Part shown: piece after piece, positions 33,133-41,269 of the stretch
Layout: the number at the start of each line of letters is the position of its first letter
How positions within the stretch are numbered: position 1 is the first letter of the stretch
NCBI GenBank assembly: GCA_963725035.1
Contig: CAVRWX010000008.1
Location: forward strand, 1 to 64,000
DNA from: JALZKA01 sp963725035
GTDB lineage: Bacteria; Actinomycetota; Thermoleophilia; Solirubrobacterales; 70-9
Direction: 5' to 3'
Length of the DNA: 64,000 nt
Notes under the pieces: generated by a model
What the model was told of the DNA's origin: nothing
Seen by the model: the letters and a program-made list of their open reading frames with translations, nothing else
Database searches by the model: none
Program-made: the position numbers and the translations under genes

Positions 33133-33869
33133 TCGAGATCCGCCCGGTCGAGGGCATTCCCGAAATCTCCGAGGGCGCGCCGCTGGGGGTGATGATCGCG
33201 ACCGCCTGCGAGCCGCGCGACGACGACGTCGTCGTGATCTCCCAGAAGATCGTGTCGAAGGCAGAGGGACGCGTTCGCGACCTCGCCACGATCGAGCCGT
33301 CGGACCATGCCCAGGATCTCGCCGCCGAGCTCGGAAAGAACCCGCGGCTGATCGAGCTGATCCTTGCCGAGAGCCGCGAAGTGCTCCGCGCCGAGAACGG
33401 CGTCCTGATCGTCGAGACCAACGGCGGCCTCGTGTGCGCAAATGCGGGGATCGACTCGTCGAACGTCCCTGGCGACGGAATGGTCGCGCTCCTCCCCGAG
33501 GACGCCGACGCGTCCGCCAGGCGAATCCGCGCCGAGATCGCGAGGGCCGCCGAGACCCGGCCCGCGGTCGTCATCGTGGACAGCTTCGGCCGGCCATGGC
33601 GCCTGGGCCAAACCGAGGTGGCAATCGGTTGCGCGGGCCTTCGCCCGATTGACGATTGGCGCGGCCTGACCGACCGCGAGGGACAGCGCCTGGGCGCAAC
33701 GATGATCGCGATCGCCGACGAGGTCGCCGCCGCCGCCGATCTCGCCCGTGACAAGACCTCGGGAACGCCGGTCGTGGTCGTGAGCGGACTCGGACGGCAC
33801 GTGACCCGTGAGGACGGCCAGGGCGCGGCGTCGCTTCGCCGCGCTGCCGACCGCGACCTCTTCCGCTAG
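33129..33869 (+). CDS. cofE: F420-0:gamma-glutamyl ligase CofE
   Basis: Adds L-glutamate residues to F420-0 in gamma linkage using GTP. The protein is 246 aa and covers only the ligase domain; it includes VVVISQKIVSKAEGRV, GLVCANAGIDSSNVPGDG and DSFGRPWRLGQTEVAIG. Actinobacterial FbiB is about 450 aa with an added C-terminal FMN nitroreductase-like domain, which is absent here. If the substrate is dehydro-F420-0, another protein must reduce it. It ends with a stem-loop terminator candidate at 33883-33904. Confidence 0.94.
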   Translation: MIEIRPVEGIPEISEGAPLGVMIATACEPRDDDVVVISQKIVSKAEGRVRDLATIEPSDHAQDLAAELGKNPRLIELILAESREVLRAENGVLIVETNGGLVCANAGIDSSNVPGDGMVALLPEDADASARRIRAEIARAAETRPAVVIVDSFGRPWRLGQTEVAIGCAGLRPIDDWRGLTDREGQRLGATMIAIADEVAAAADLARDKTSGTPVVVVSGLGRHVTREDGQGAASLRRAADRDLFR

Positions 33870-33882
33870 GTCACATTCGCCC

Positions 33883-33909
33883 AAAGGGCGCTCTGAAGCC
33901 CTTTCTGCT
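33883..33909 (+). terminator. stem-loop after cofE
   Basis: AAAGGGC and GCCCTTT (33883-33889 and 33898-33904) form a 7-bp stem with an 8-nt loop, followed by CTGCTT. It lies 14 bp after the cofE stop and before the next forward gene, so it probably ends the fno-cofD-cofC-cofE transcript. The poly-T is weak. Confidence 0.5.
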
Positions 33910-33958
33910 TGGACGGATGGACAGTGGACTAGTGGCCGCCGGGGCCTAACCTAGAGTC

Positions 33959-34727
33959 GTGGGCCGGTTGCCACTCATCGCAGTCACCACGTCCGAGGTC
34001 CGCAAGGCGGAGCAGTTTCAACCCATTCCCGAGGGCGAGCCGGCTCGACCCGAGATGGCGCTCGGCATGCGCTACCTCGAGGCGATCGAGCAGGCTGGCG
34101 GCCTGCCCGTCGTAATCCCTCCGCTTCCGGAGAAGGACATGGAGGAGCTCATCGGCAGGGTTTCTGGCGTTTGCCTCTCGGGCGGCCCTGACATCCACCC
34201 CCGCGCGTACGGGCAGGATGAGGACCCGGCTCTCGGGCCCACGTGGCTGGACCTGGACGACGCCGAGCTCGCCGTCGCCAGGGCGGCCTTCGACGCCCGG
34301 CTCCCGATTCTCGCGATCTGCCGGGGGGCCCAGGCGCTCAACATCATGCGCAGCGGCACCCTCTTCCAGGACCTGCCTGTGCGTGAAGGGTCTGGAGGTC
34401 CGCCACCGCCGCGGTCACGGCGAGCCGAACATCAGCCACCCGGTCGAGATCGCACCAGACAGCGTGCTTGCGCGCGCATTGGGTACAACAGAGCTAGTGG
34501 TGAACTCCTTTCACCATCAAGCCTCCGACCAGCTCGGCCGCGGTCTCCGCGCCGTCGCTTGGTCGCCCGATGGCGTCATCGAAGGAATCGAGGCGCCCCA
34601 TCGGGATTTCGTCGTCGGCGTGCAGTGGCATGCCGAGGCGATGGAGGACGAGCCCGGCGAACGTCTCTTCGCAGCGTTCGTTGAAGCCTGTCGCGCGCAT
34701 GATGCGGGCGGCCGGGTGCCTGCGTGA
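33959..34727 (+). CDS. class I amidotransferase-like gamma-glutamyl hydrolase (peptidase C26, PuuD-like), frameshifted near 34390
   Basis: Class I glutamine-amidotransferase-fold hydrolase of the gamma-glutamyl-gamma-aminobutyrate hydrolase family. The nucleophile is in AICRGAQALN, with the C-terminal His-Glu pair in QWHAEAM. The frame breaks near 34390 (after VREG); removing one base restores LEVRHRRGHGEPNISHPV to the stop at 34727. It starts at GTG 33959 and its stop overlaps the GCS2 gene by 4 bp. Enzymes of this fold cleave gamma-glutamyl bonds. Located in the F420 locus, it could act on the gamma-glutamyl tail of F420, but this is only a hypothesis. Confidence 0.84.
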
Positions 34728-35852
34728 AGGAACTTCCCCGGTGGGCCGAATGGCCGGAGGAGCCGCACGCGTCGCTGTACTCGATCGGCATCGAGGAAGA
34801 GCTCATGCTCATCGACGAGACTGGCCGCCTCTCCTTCCGCGGCGAGGAGGTGCTGGCGAGCGTCGCGGACCGCTTGGACTTCTGCTCGCTCGAAACGCAT
34901 TCGGCCGTCGTGGAGGTGGAGACCACCCCGCAGTCCACGGTGGCCGACGCAGTGGCGGCGCTCGGGGGTGTACGCAACCTCCTGATCGAGCCACTGACGG
35001 CGCTCGGGCTTCGCGCGGCAGGTGCCGGCACCCACCCCATGGCAACCTGGGTCGAGACCCAGGTGCCCGAGCAGGACCGCTACCAGCAGGTGCTCGAGAC
35101 CATGCGGGAGCTGGCGCGGCGGGAGCCGACGATGGCGATGCACGTGCACATCGCGGTCCCCAGCGCCGACACGGCGATCGCCGCGCTCAACGGCATCCGC
35201 GAGCGCCTGCCGATCGTGCTGGCGCTCTCGGCCAACTCGCCGTTCTGGCAGGCGCGCGACTCGGGGCTCGCATCCACGCGCACGTCGCTCTTCGGCGCCT
35301 TCCCGCGGACCGGCCTGCCCCCGTACTTCGCGACGTACGAGGACTGGGCCGAGCGCGTCGACTTCCTGATCCGCTCGGGCGCGATCCCCGAGCCGACGTT
35401 CCTGTGGTGGGACGCAAGGCTCCAGCCGCGGTTCGGCACGATCGAGATCCGAATCGCCGACACGCAGTCGCGCCTGGAGGATGTCGCCGCGCTCGTCGCC
35501 CTGATGCAGTGCCTCGTAAAGGAGGCGGTTGAGGGCGACATCACCGCCGAGGCCAGGCGCGAGGCGGTGGCCGAGAACCGCTTCCTGGCCTCCCGCGACG
35601 GCACCGAGGCGTGCCTCATCAGACCTCCACGCCGAGAGCCTGGTCCCGCTATCGGAGTGGGTGCACGACGCCCTGGAGATCTCGGAGCCGCACGCGCGAG
35701 AACTCGACTGCGAGGCGGAGCTCGCCCGGGTGCGAGACCTTTGCAAGTCGAACGGCGCCGACCGCCAGCGCGAGGTCTTCAGCCAAGGCGGCATCGAAGC
35801 CGTGGCACCCTGGCTGGCGGACGAGCTCCAGGCCTCGCTCCTCGTCGGCTAG
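34724..35852 (+). CDS. glutamate-cysteine ligase-like (GCS2/YbdK family), frameshifted near 35620
   Basis: Carboxylate-amine ligase of the GCS2 family, related to gamma-glutamylcysteine ligase. Family segments are SIGIEEELMLID, THSAVVEVETTP, AAGTHPMATW and MAMHVHIAVP. The frame breaks near 35620 after ACLI; removing one base resumes DLHAESLVPLSEWVHDALE and ends at 35852, for about 376 aa. It is translationally coupled to the gamma-glutamyl hydrolase and convergent with fbiC. Family members make gamma-glutamyl bonds to amines; whether it makes gamma-glutamylcysteine is uncertain. No other thiol-biosynthesis genes were seen nearby. Confidence 0.84.
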
Positions 35853-35858
35853 GCGCCC

Positions 35859-35882
35859 GGTGCCAGGCACGGTGCCAGGCAC
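35859..35882. repeat. tandem GGTGCCAGGCAC element between convergent genes
   Basis: Two adjacent copies of GGTGCCAGGCAC (35859-35870 and 35871-35882) fill the 34-bp gap between the GCS2 and fbiC genes, which converge here. The unit is self-complementary at its core (TGCC..GGCA). Copies with the same core are found at 40550-40574 and 50844-50905, always next to gene 3' ends, so it may be a repetitive terminator-like element. Confidence 0.75.
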
Positions 35883-35886
35883 CGGG

Positions 35887-38109
35887 CTAGGCGCTCAGTG
35901 CGGCCGGCTCGGGCGGGTACGTCTCGATGATCTCGTAGAGCGTCGTGCGCTGCGCGGGCGTGCGGCCGGCGGCTCGGGCGGCGCCGATCAGGTCGTCCGG
36001 GTCCAGGCGGTCGCCGTGCTGTGAGCCGGCCATGCGGGAGATCGACTCCTCCATGAGGGTGCCGCCCAGGTCGTTCACGCCCCAGCGGAGGCTCTCGGTC
36101 GCGGCGTCGAGGCCCATCTTCACCCAACTGGCCTGGAGGTTCTTGACGCTCCGGCCGAGTGCCAGGCGGAAGGCGGCGGTGTGCTTCAGGTTCTCCTCTC
36201 GCGAGATCTCCTCGATCCCGTGCGTGCGGCCGAGCATCGTGTGGAAGGGGATGAACGACAGCGGCACGAACTCCGTGATGCCGCCCGTCCGCTCCTGAAG
36301 CTCGCGGATAACCCGCATGTGGCGGGCGAGCTCCCACGGCTCCTCGATGTGGCCGAACATGACGGTCGAGGTCGAGCGCAGGCCGGCGCGGTGCGACGCC
36401 TCGATGATCTCGACCCAGCGAGCGACGGGCAGCTTGTTCGGCGAGATGCGAGCGCGGACCCCGTCGTCCAGGACCTCGGCGGCGGTGCCCGGCGTGGACC
36501 CCAGGCCCTGCTCGACGAGATACTCGAAGACCTGGTCGGGCGTACGGCCCGAGCGCTCGCACATGTAGTGGACCTCCATGGGCGAGTAGGCGTGGAGGTG
36601 GAGCTGGGGAGCCGCTTCCTTGGCGAGCGAGAGCCACCGGCCGTAGTCGGCGAGCTCGTAGTCGGGGTGGATGCCGCCCTGCATGCAGATCTCGGTTGCT
36701 CCGAAGTCGACCGCTTCGGCAATGCGGCGCTGGAACTCGTCCTCGGTCACCTCGTAGGCGTCCGGCGAGCGGCGGCCCTGGCCGAAGCCGCAGAACGCGC
36801 AGCCGACGACGCAGACGTTCGTGAAGTTGATGTTCCGGTTGACGACGAACGTCGCCGTGTCTCCGGCCAGCTCGGCGCGCAGCGCGTCGGCGGCGACGCG
36901 CATGTCCTCGATCACTTCGGGGCGGCGCTCCGCGAAGAGCGCGGTCAGCTCGGCCTCGGTCAGGGGGTCGTCGGCGAGCGCACGCTCGATCGCGGCGGGC
37001 GCCAGATCTGGATCGATCTCTCGCTCCTCACGCCGACCGGATCCGCGGCGCGGGATGAAGCTCCAGTACTTGAGCTTCACCACGTCGAGCACTCCCTGGT
37101 CCATCCACTCCGGCTCCAGGTACTGCGGGTACACGCAGAGCCGCTCGGTCAGCGCGTAGCCCTGTGGCGCGAGGCGCTTCCTCACCTCGTGCGGGCTCGG
37201 GAACGCGTGCTCGGGCGAGATGTGATCGCCGTTCGCCGAGAGGCCGCCGAGGTCCGTCGCGCCGGCCTCGACCAGCTCGTCCCACCAGTCCGCGAGGTTC
37301 GGCGGGATCTGGATGCCGACATCCGGCATGAGCCGCCGGCACTCAGCTACAAGCCGCTTCATATCGTCGACGGTGATCGGCGACGCCCACTCCGGCATGG
37401 GCGGCTCCTCGCCCGGCTCCGCCACGCCGTTCGTCCAGCGGCGCTTCGCGGCCTCGTCGGCGATGTCGGCGACCTCCAGGCCGTAGTAACGCGGGTGCGG
37501 AACGTAGTTCTGGAGGATCACCTCCTGGATGTGGCCGTGACGGTCGTGCGAGGCGGCGAGCGCCTCGAGCGAGGCGACCCGCTCCTCCTCGGTCTCGCCG
37601 ATGCCGACGAGGATGCCGGAGGTGAACGGGATGCGGAGCTCACCCGCCGCGTCGATCGTCTCCATGCGGACGGCGGGATGCTTCGTCGGCGAGCCGGCGT
37701 GGACCGACTCCATCAGGCGCTCGGAGATCGATTCGAGCATCAGGCCCTGCGATGCCGTCACCTCGCGAAGGCGCGCCAGGTCCTCTCGAGACAGGGCGCC
37801 GAGGTTCGTGTGCGGCAGGAGTCCGCGCTCGAGCGCTCGCTCGCACGCCCACGCCACGTAGGAGACGAAATCCTCGTGGCCGTACGAGCGCAGGCGCACC
37901 GCGACCTCGGCGTTCACCTCGGGCCGCTCGCCCGTCAGGACGAGGAGCTCCTTCGCGTTCCTTCGCAGCGCCTCGTCGAGCTTTGCCTCGACTTCGTCGG
38001 GCGCGTACAGGTGCGCCTTGCGGGTCGCGAACGAGCAGTACTTGCAGACGCACCTGCACGTGCGCGAGAGCGACAGCGTGTAGTTACGCGAAAATGTGAC
38101 CCGGCGCAC
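35887..38109 (-). CDS. fbiC: FO synthase FbiC (fused CofG/CofH)
   Basis: Bifunctional radical-SAM enzyme that makes the 5-deazaflavin FO from tyrosine and the ribityl-diaminouracil intermediate of riboflavin synthesis. The 740-aa protein has two radical-SAM domains, each with a CxxxCxxC cluster motif: CRCVCKYC at residues 18-25 (CofG half) and CVVGCAFC around residue 435 (CofH half). The fusion and size are those of actinobacterial FbiC. Its start follows directly the aquaporin gene on the same strand. With fno, cofD, cofC and cofE, the core F420 pathway is complete in the window. Confidence 0.96.
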   Translation of the reverse strand: MRRVTFSRNYTLSLSRTCRCVCKYCSFATRKAHLYAPDEVEAKLDEALRRNAKELLVLTGERPEVNAEVAVRLRSYGHEDFVSYVAWACERALERGLLPHTNLGALSREDLARLREVTASQGLMLESISERLMESVHAGSPTKHPAVRMETIDAAGELRIPFTSGILVGIGETEEERVASLEALAASHDRHGHIQEVILQNYVPHPRYYGLEVADIADEAAKRRWTNGVAEPGEEPPMPEWASPITVDDMKRLVAECRRLMPDVGIQIPPNLADWWDELVEAGATDLGGLSANGDHISPEHAFPSPHEVRKRLAPQGYALTERLCVYPQYLEPEWMDQGVLDVVKLKYWSFIPRRGSGRREEREIDPDLAPAAIERALADDPLTEAELTALFAERRPEVIEDMRVAADALRAELAGDTATFVVNRNINFTNVCVVGCAFCGFGQGRRSPDAYEVTEDEFQRRIAEAVDFGATEICMQGGIHPDYELADYGRWLSLAKEAAPQLHLHAYSPMEVHYMCERSGRTPDQVFEYLVEQGLGSTPGTAAEVLDDGVRARISPNKLPVARWVEIIEASHRAGLRSTSTVMFGHIEEPWELARHMRVIRELQERTGGITEFVPLSFIPFHTMLGRTHGIEEISREENLKHTAAFRLALGRSVKNLQASWVKMGLDAATESLRWGVNDLGGTLMEESISRMAGSQHGDRLDPDDLIGAARAAGRTPAQRTTLYEIIETYPPEPAALSA

Positions 38110-38133
38110 GGGCCTCAGGCTAGACGCCCAGCG

Positions 38134-38922
38134 CTACTTCTTGTTCTGAGAGCGCGTTTCGGCGTCTTTTGTGGCCTGGCCCACCGCACGTGCGTCCGTT
38201 GTGGGCGGCTCGGGACCCTCCGAGAACTGCGGACCGGAGATCACGAACTTGTAGACCGCCGTTGCCAGAAGCGCGCCGACGATCGGGCCCAGGACGTACG
38301 GGAAGAGGTCCGACGCCTCGAGGGTGTCGCCGATCAGGGCGGGGCCGAACCAACGGGCCGGGTTGAACGAACCGCCCGTCAGGGGGCCGAAGATCATCAC
38401 CAGGAAGCCCAGCGTGGAACCAATCACGAGCGGTGCCCACTCCTGGCGGGCGCGCGGGTTCAGCGCGACGGAGCAGATCACGAGGACCAAGACGAAGGTT
38501 CCGATCGCCTCGATGACGAAGCCGGCGAAGTCTCCACTCAGGGCCGGGGAGATCTGAGCGCTTCCGTACCCGCTCAGGCTGCCCTCGTCCTCGATCAGAG
38601 CCTTGACGGTGAGCGCGCCGAGCACGGCGCCCGAGAGCTGGGCGAGGATGAAGACGACCGCATCGACGACGTCGATCCGCTTCTGGATCGCCGCCGAGAT
38701 CGTGACCGCGGGATTGAAGTGGCCGCCTGACACCGCCCCGAAGGTCATGATCAGCGCGAAGAGTGCGAAGGCGTGCACGAGGCCGATGACGGCGAAGTCA
38801 GAGCCGGTACCCGACGCAGGATCGGTCTGAGCGAACAGCGAGACGACGAAGCCGATAACCATGACCAGGAACAGCGTCCCGAGCAGCTCGGAGATGTATG
38901 CGGCAAGACCTCGGTCCTTCAC
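38134..38922 (-). CDS. MIP-family aquaporin
   Basis: A 262-aa major intrinsic protein channel. The two NPA boxes are present in GHFNPAVTIS and GSFNPARWFGP, with six transmembrane helices and re-entrant loops. The selectivity-filter residues cannot be assigned by eye, so water versus glycerol transport is uncertain. A C-terminal hydrophilic tail of about 35 residues ends in Lys. Its leader carries two stem-loops at 38959-38994. It is separated from fbiC by about 24 bp and could be co-transcribed with it. Confidence 0.9.
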   Translation of the reverse strand: MKDRGLAAYISELLGTLFLVMVIGFVVSLFAQTDPASGTGSDFAVIGLVHAFALFALIMTFGAVSGGHFNPAVTISAAIQKRIDVVDAVVFILAQLSGAVLGALTVKALIEDEGSLSGYGSAQISPALSGDFAGFVIEAIGTFVLVLVICSVALNPRARQEWAPLVIGSTLGFLVMIFGPLTGGSFNPARWFGPALIGDTLEASDLFPYVLGPIVGALLATAVYKFVISGPQFSEGPEPPTTDARAVGQATKDAETRSQNKK

Positions 38923-38958
38923 TGCTTCTCGTACCTCCTGCGTTGGAAAAAGTTTGAT

Positions 38959-38994
38959 GGCGCCTCTCTCTTTGGCGCCTGCACCCAGGGGTGC
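38959..38994 (-). promoter_or_regulatory. two hairpins in the aquaporin leader
   Basis: GGCGCC (38959-38964) and GGCGCC (38974-38979) form a hairpin, and GCACCC with GGGTGC (38981-38994) a second. On the reverse strand the first hairpin is followed by a run of T (CTTTTT), so it could act as an attenuator or terminator ahead of the aquaporin gene. No known riboswitch was recognised. Confidence 0.35.
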
Positions 38995-39169
38995 GGGGCG
39001 CGAGTCTAGAGAACGGCAGCCTGAATGACGCCGCTACGCACTCAGAATCGCGGGATCAGCGCTTCTGGCGGCGCGCCGGCTCGTACCCCTCGGGCACGAA
39101 CCGTTCGCGGGCCGGCGCACCAGCGGAAGGGTCAGTCCACGCTTGGGTCGCTCCCTAGGCTCAGCCGAT

Positions 39170-40102
39170 ATGAGACGGGTCGTCGCGCTGCTGGCGGCCG
39201 TTCTCCTCATCCCCGGATGCGGCGAGGACGGTGCTGAACCGGGCGCCTCACGCGAGGCGACCCTCGTGCTCGACTTCACGCCGAACGCGGTGCACTCCGG
39301 CCTGTATTCGGCGCTGGAGCGAGGATGGTTCGCCGAAGAGGGTCTCGAGCTCGCGATCCAACCGCCCGGCGACTCGACAGATGCGCCGAAGCTCCTCGCC
39401 GCGGGTCGAACCGACTTCGCAGTCATGGACATCAACGACCTGGGCGCGGCGGCCGAGCGAGGGTTCGAGCTGGCCCCCATCGGTGCTCTGGTCCAGGTCC
39501 CGCTCGCCTCGGTGATCGCGGCCGACAGCGCAGAGGTGAAGCGGCCCCGGGATCTCGAGAACGGCGAGGTGGGCGTGACCGGCCTTCCCTCCGACGACGC
39601 CGTCCTGGACGCGATCGTCGAGGCCGACGGTGGCGATCCGGCGACCATCAAGCGCACAGTGATCGGATTCGACGCGATTGCGGCTTTGTCCGCCGGCCGA
39701 GTCGATGCTGCGACCGCGTTCTGGAATGCGGAGGGCGTCGCGCTGACGGAGCTCGGCGTTCCGACCCGCGAGTTCCGAGTCGGCGACTTCGCCGCGGAGC
39801 CGTTTCCGGAGCTTGTGGTGGTGACGACCGAGGAGCTCGCGGAGGCGGAGCCGGACGTCGTGGAAGCGATGCAGGCTGGGCTGGAGCGTGGGTATGAGCT
39901 CGCGGTCGACGAACCGGATGCGGCGCTAGAGGAGTTCCTCGGTGCGGTGGATGGGCTCGAACGAGGCACCCAGGGGGAACAGATGCTGGCGCTCTCCGAA
40001 GCCGACGCGTTCTCCGCGGGCGTCACGCCCGGAGCGCTCGAGCCCGAGCGGTATGCGAACTGGGAGCGCTTCGCCCGCTCGAACGGCATCGCGGTGCCTT
40101 AA
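39170..40102 (+). CDS. ABC transporter substrate-binding lipoprotein (NMT1/THI5-like)
   Basis: Periplasmic binding protein of the NMT1/THI5/SsuA fold, probably lipid-anchored: the signal ends in LLIPGC. The mature domain starts with LVLDFTPNAVHSGLYSALERGWFAEEGLEL, typical of THI5-like pyrimidine or sulfonate/nitrate binding proteins. The ATG at 39170 precedes the signal peptide directly. No permease or ATPase gene is adjacent, so the rest of the transporter is encoded elsewhere or it is an orphan. The ligand is unknown; no TPP riboswitch was recognised upstream. Confidence 0.84.
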   Translation: MRRVVALLAAVLLIPGCGEDGAEPGASREATLVLDFTPNAVHSGLYSALERGWFAEEGLELAIQPPGDSTDAPKLLAAGRTDFAVMDINDLGAAAERGFELAPIGALVQVPLASVIAADSAEVKRPRDLENGEVGVTGLPSDDAVLDAIVEADGGDPATIKRTVIGFDAIAALSAGRVDAATAFWNAEGVALTELGVPTREFRVGDFAAEPFPELVVVTTEELAEAEPDVVEAMQAGLERGYELAVDEPDAALEEFLGAVDGLERGTQGEQMLALSEADAFSAGVTPGALEPERYANWERFARSNGIAVP

Positions 40103-40109
40103 TCAATCG

Positions 40110-40472
40110 CTAGAGCCGGCGGCTGCGGCGGAACTGCTGGCGGACGGATTCCGGGCGGCCCCACATCTGCTGGACCTCGGCTCGGCCCTCGCGGAAGTCG
40201 CGGAGGACCATCTCGCCCTCGATCCCCTCGCCATCGAGGAGCTCAAGCGTTCCCTTCACCGTCTGCGCCGCCGCCGCGTGGCCGAACTTGTTCGCGACGA
40301 GGATGCGCCAGTGCCAGTCGGCCTTCGAGTACGGCTGCGCGTTTACCTGGGTGAGGATCACCGCGGCGTCGATGTAGCGCGACTCGTCGGGCAGCCGGAA
40401 GTCGAGCGTGAGGTCCGTCCAGTCGTCGGGAAGCGAGTCGAGGATCTCCTGGAAGCTCTCGGCGAGGGCCAT
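40110..40472 (-). CDS. conserved protein of unknown function
   Basis: A 120-aa cytoplasmic protein, not assigned to a family. It has the pattern LPDDWTDLTLDFRLPDESRYIDAAVIL and a C-terminal basic tail ending RRSRRL. No signal peptide, membrane helix or known catalytic motif is visible. It converges with the ABC binding-protein gene, whose stop lies 8 bp away. Coding potential is supported by good start context and codon use. Confidence 0.65.
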   Translation of the reverse strand: MALAESFQEILDSLPDDWTDLTLDFRLPDESRYIDAAVILTQVNAQPYSKADWHWRILVANKFGHAAAAQTVKGTLELLDGEGIEGEMVLRDFREGRAEVQQMWGRPESVRQQFRRSRRL

Positions 40473-40549
40473 GCAAGGAATCTAATGCGTCGCCGAACGG
40501 CGACGCAAGAAGCAGGTGCGTGAATGTGATTGCTCTACCGCCGGCACTC

Positions 40550-40574
40550 GGTGCCAGGCACCGTGCCTGGCACC
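40550..40574. repeat. 25-bp near-perfect palindrome GTGCCAGGCAC family
   Basis: Arms GGTGCCAGGCAC and GTGCCTGGCACC (12 bp each) flank one central C, ending exactly at the dtxR stop codon region on its 3' side. In RNA it would form a strong 12-bp stem with a very small loop. It belongs to the same family as the elements at 35859 and 50844 and may terminate the metal operon transcript. Confidence 0.8.
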
Positions 40575-41266
40575 TAGGCGGTGACGACGCGGATCGCGCC
40601 CGCGAGGCGCTCGCCCAGGATGTGCTCGGCTCCGCCGACGGTCACGTGGAGCGGCCCCTCGAACGGGTCTCGGCTCACGACCTCGAGCTCGGAGCCCGGC
40701 CTGATCCCGCGCTCGTCGAGGTAGCGGAGCATCTCCGGGTCCGAGTCGGAGACGCGCGCGAACGATGCGACGGCGCCCGGCTCGAGCTCCGTCAGGCGCA
40801 CCGTGTCATCGTCGGCCAAGTCCAGCTGAGCGTTCGGGATCGGATCGCCGTGCGGATCGCGATCGGGATCGCCGAGCGCGTTCGCGATCCGCTCCTCGAG
40901 CTCCTCGGAGATGTAGTGCTCGAGCACCTCGGCCTCGTCGTGGACGCGGTCCCAAGGCATCCCGAGCACTTCCGCCAGGTACGACTCCAGCAGGCGGTGA
41001 TGACGGATCACCTCGAGCGCAACCTTCTCTCCCCGGTCGGTGAGGAGGGCGCCGCGATAGGGCTCGTGGCGCACCAGGCCCATCTCGTCCATGCGCTTCA
41101 GCATCGAGGTGACAGACCCGGCCGACACGCCGAGCCGCTCGGCGAGCGCCGACGTCGACACCGGGCCTTCGCAACGCTGCGCGAGCGCGTGGAGCGCCTT
41201 CGCGTAGTCCTCGACTGCCTCGGTGTTGAGAGCATGGGGCTCGCGTCTGAAGCCGGAGTGCGCCAT
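40574..41266 (-). CDS. DtxR/MntR-family metal-dependent repressor
   Basis: A 230-aa DtxR-family regulator with all three parts: the N-terminal winged helix (STSALAERLGVSAGSVTSMLKRM), the metal-binding dimerisation domain with HHRLLESYLAEVLG and EAEVLEHYISEELEERI, and a C-terminal FeoA/SH3-like domain (LELEPGAVASFARV region). It senses Fe or Mn and represses its regulon in the metal-bound state. It lies 3 bp after the ZIP gene and is probably co-transcribed with the ZIP and multicopper oxidase, so it may regulate its own operon. Confidence 0.9.
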   Translation of the reverse strand: MAHSGFRREPHALNTEAVEDYAKALHALAQRCEGPVSTSALAERLGVSAGSVTSMLKRMDEMGLVRHEPYRGALLTDRGEKVALEVIRHHRLLESYLAEVLGMPWDRVHDEAEVLEHYISEELEERIANALGDPDRDPHGDPIPNAQLDLADDDTVRLTELEPGAVASFARVSDSDPEMLRYLDERGIRPGSELEVVSRDPFEGPLHVTVGGAEHILGERLAGAIRVVTA

Positions 41267-41269
41267 GGC

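Noticed and set aside
39000..39169. TPP riboswitch before the THI5-like binding-protein gene
   Set aside because: No CUGAGA or conserved GAACCUGAU-like core was found; the leader has only ordinary GC-rich sequence.
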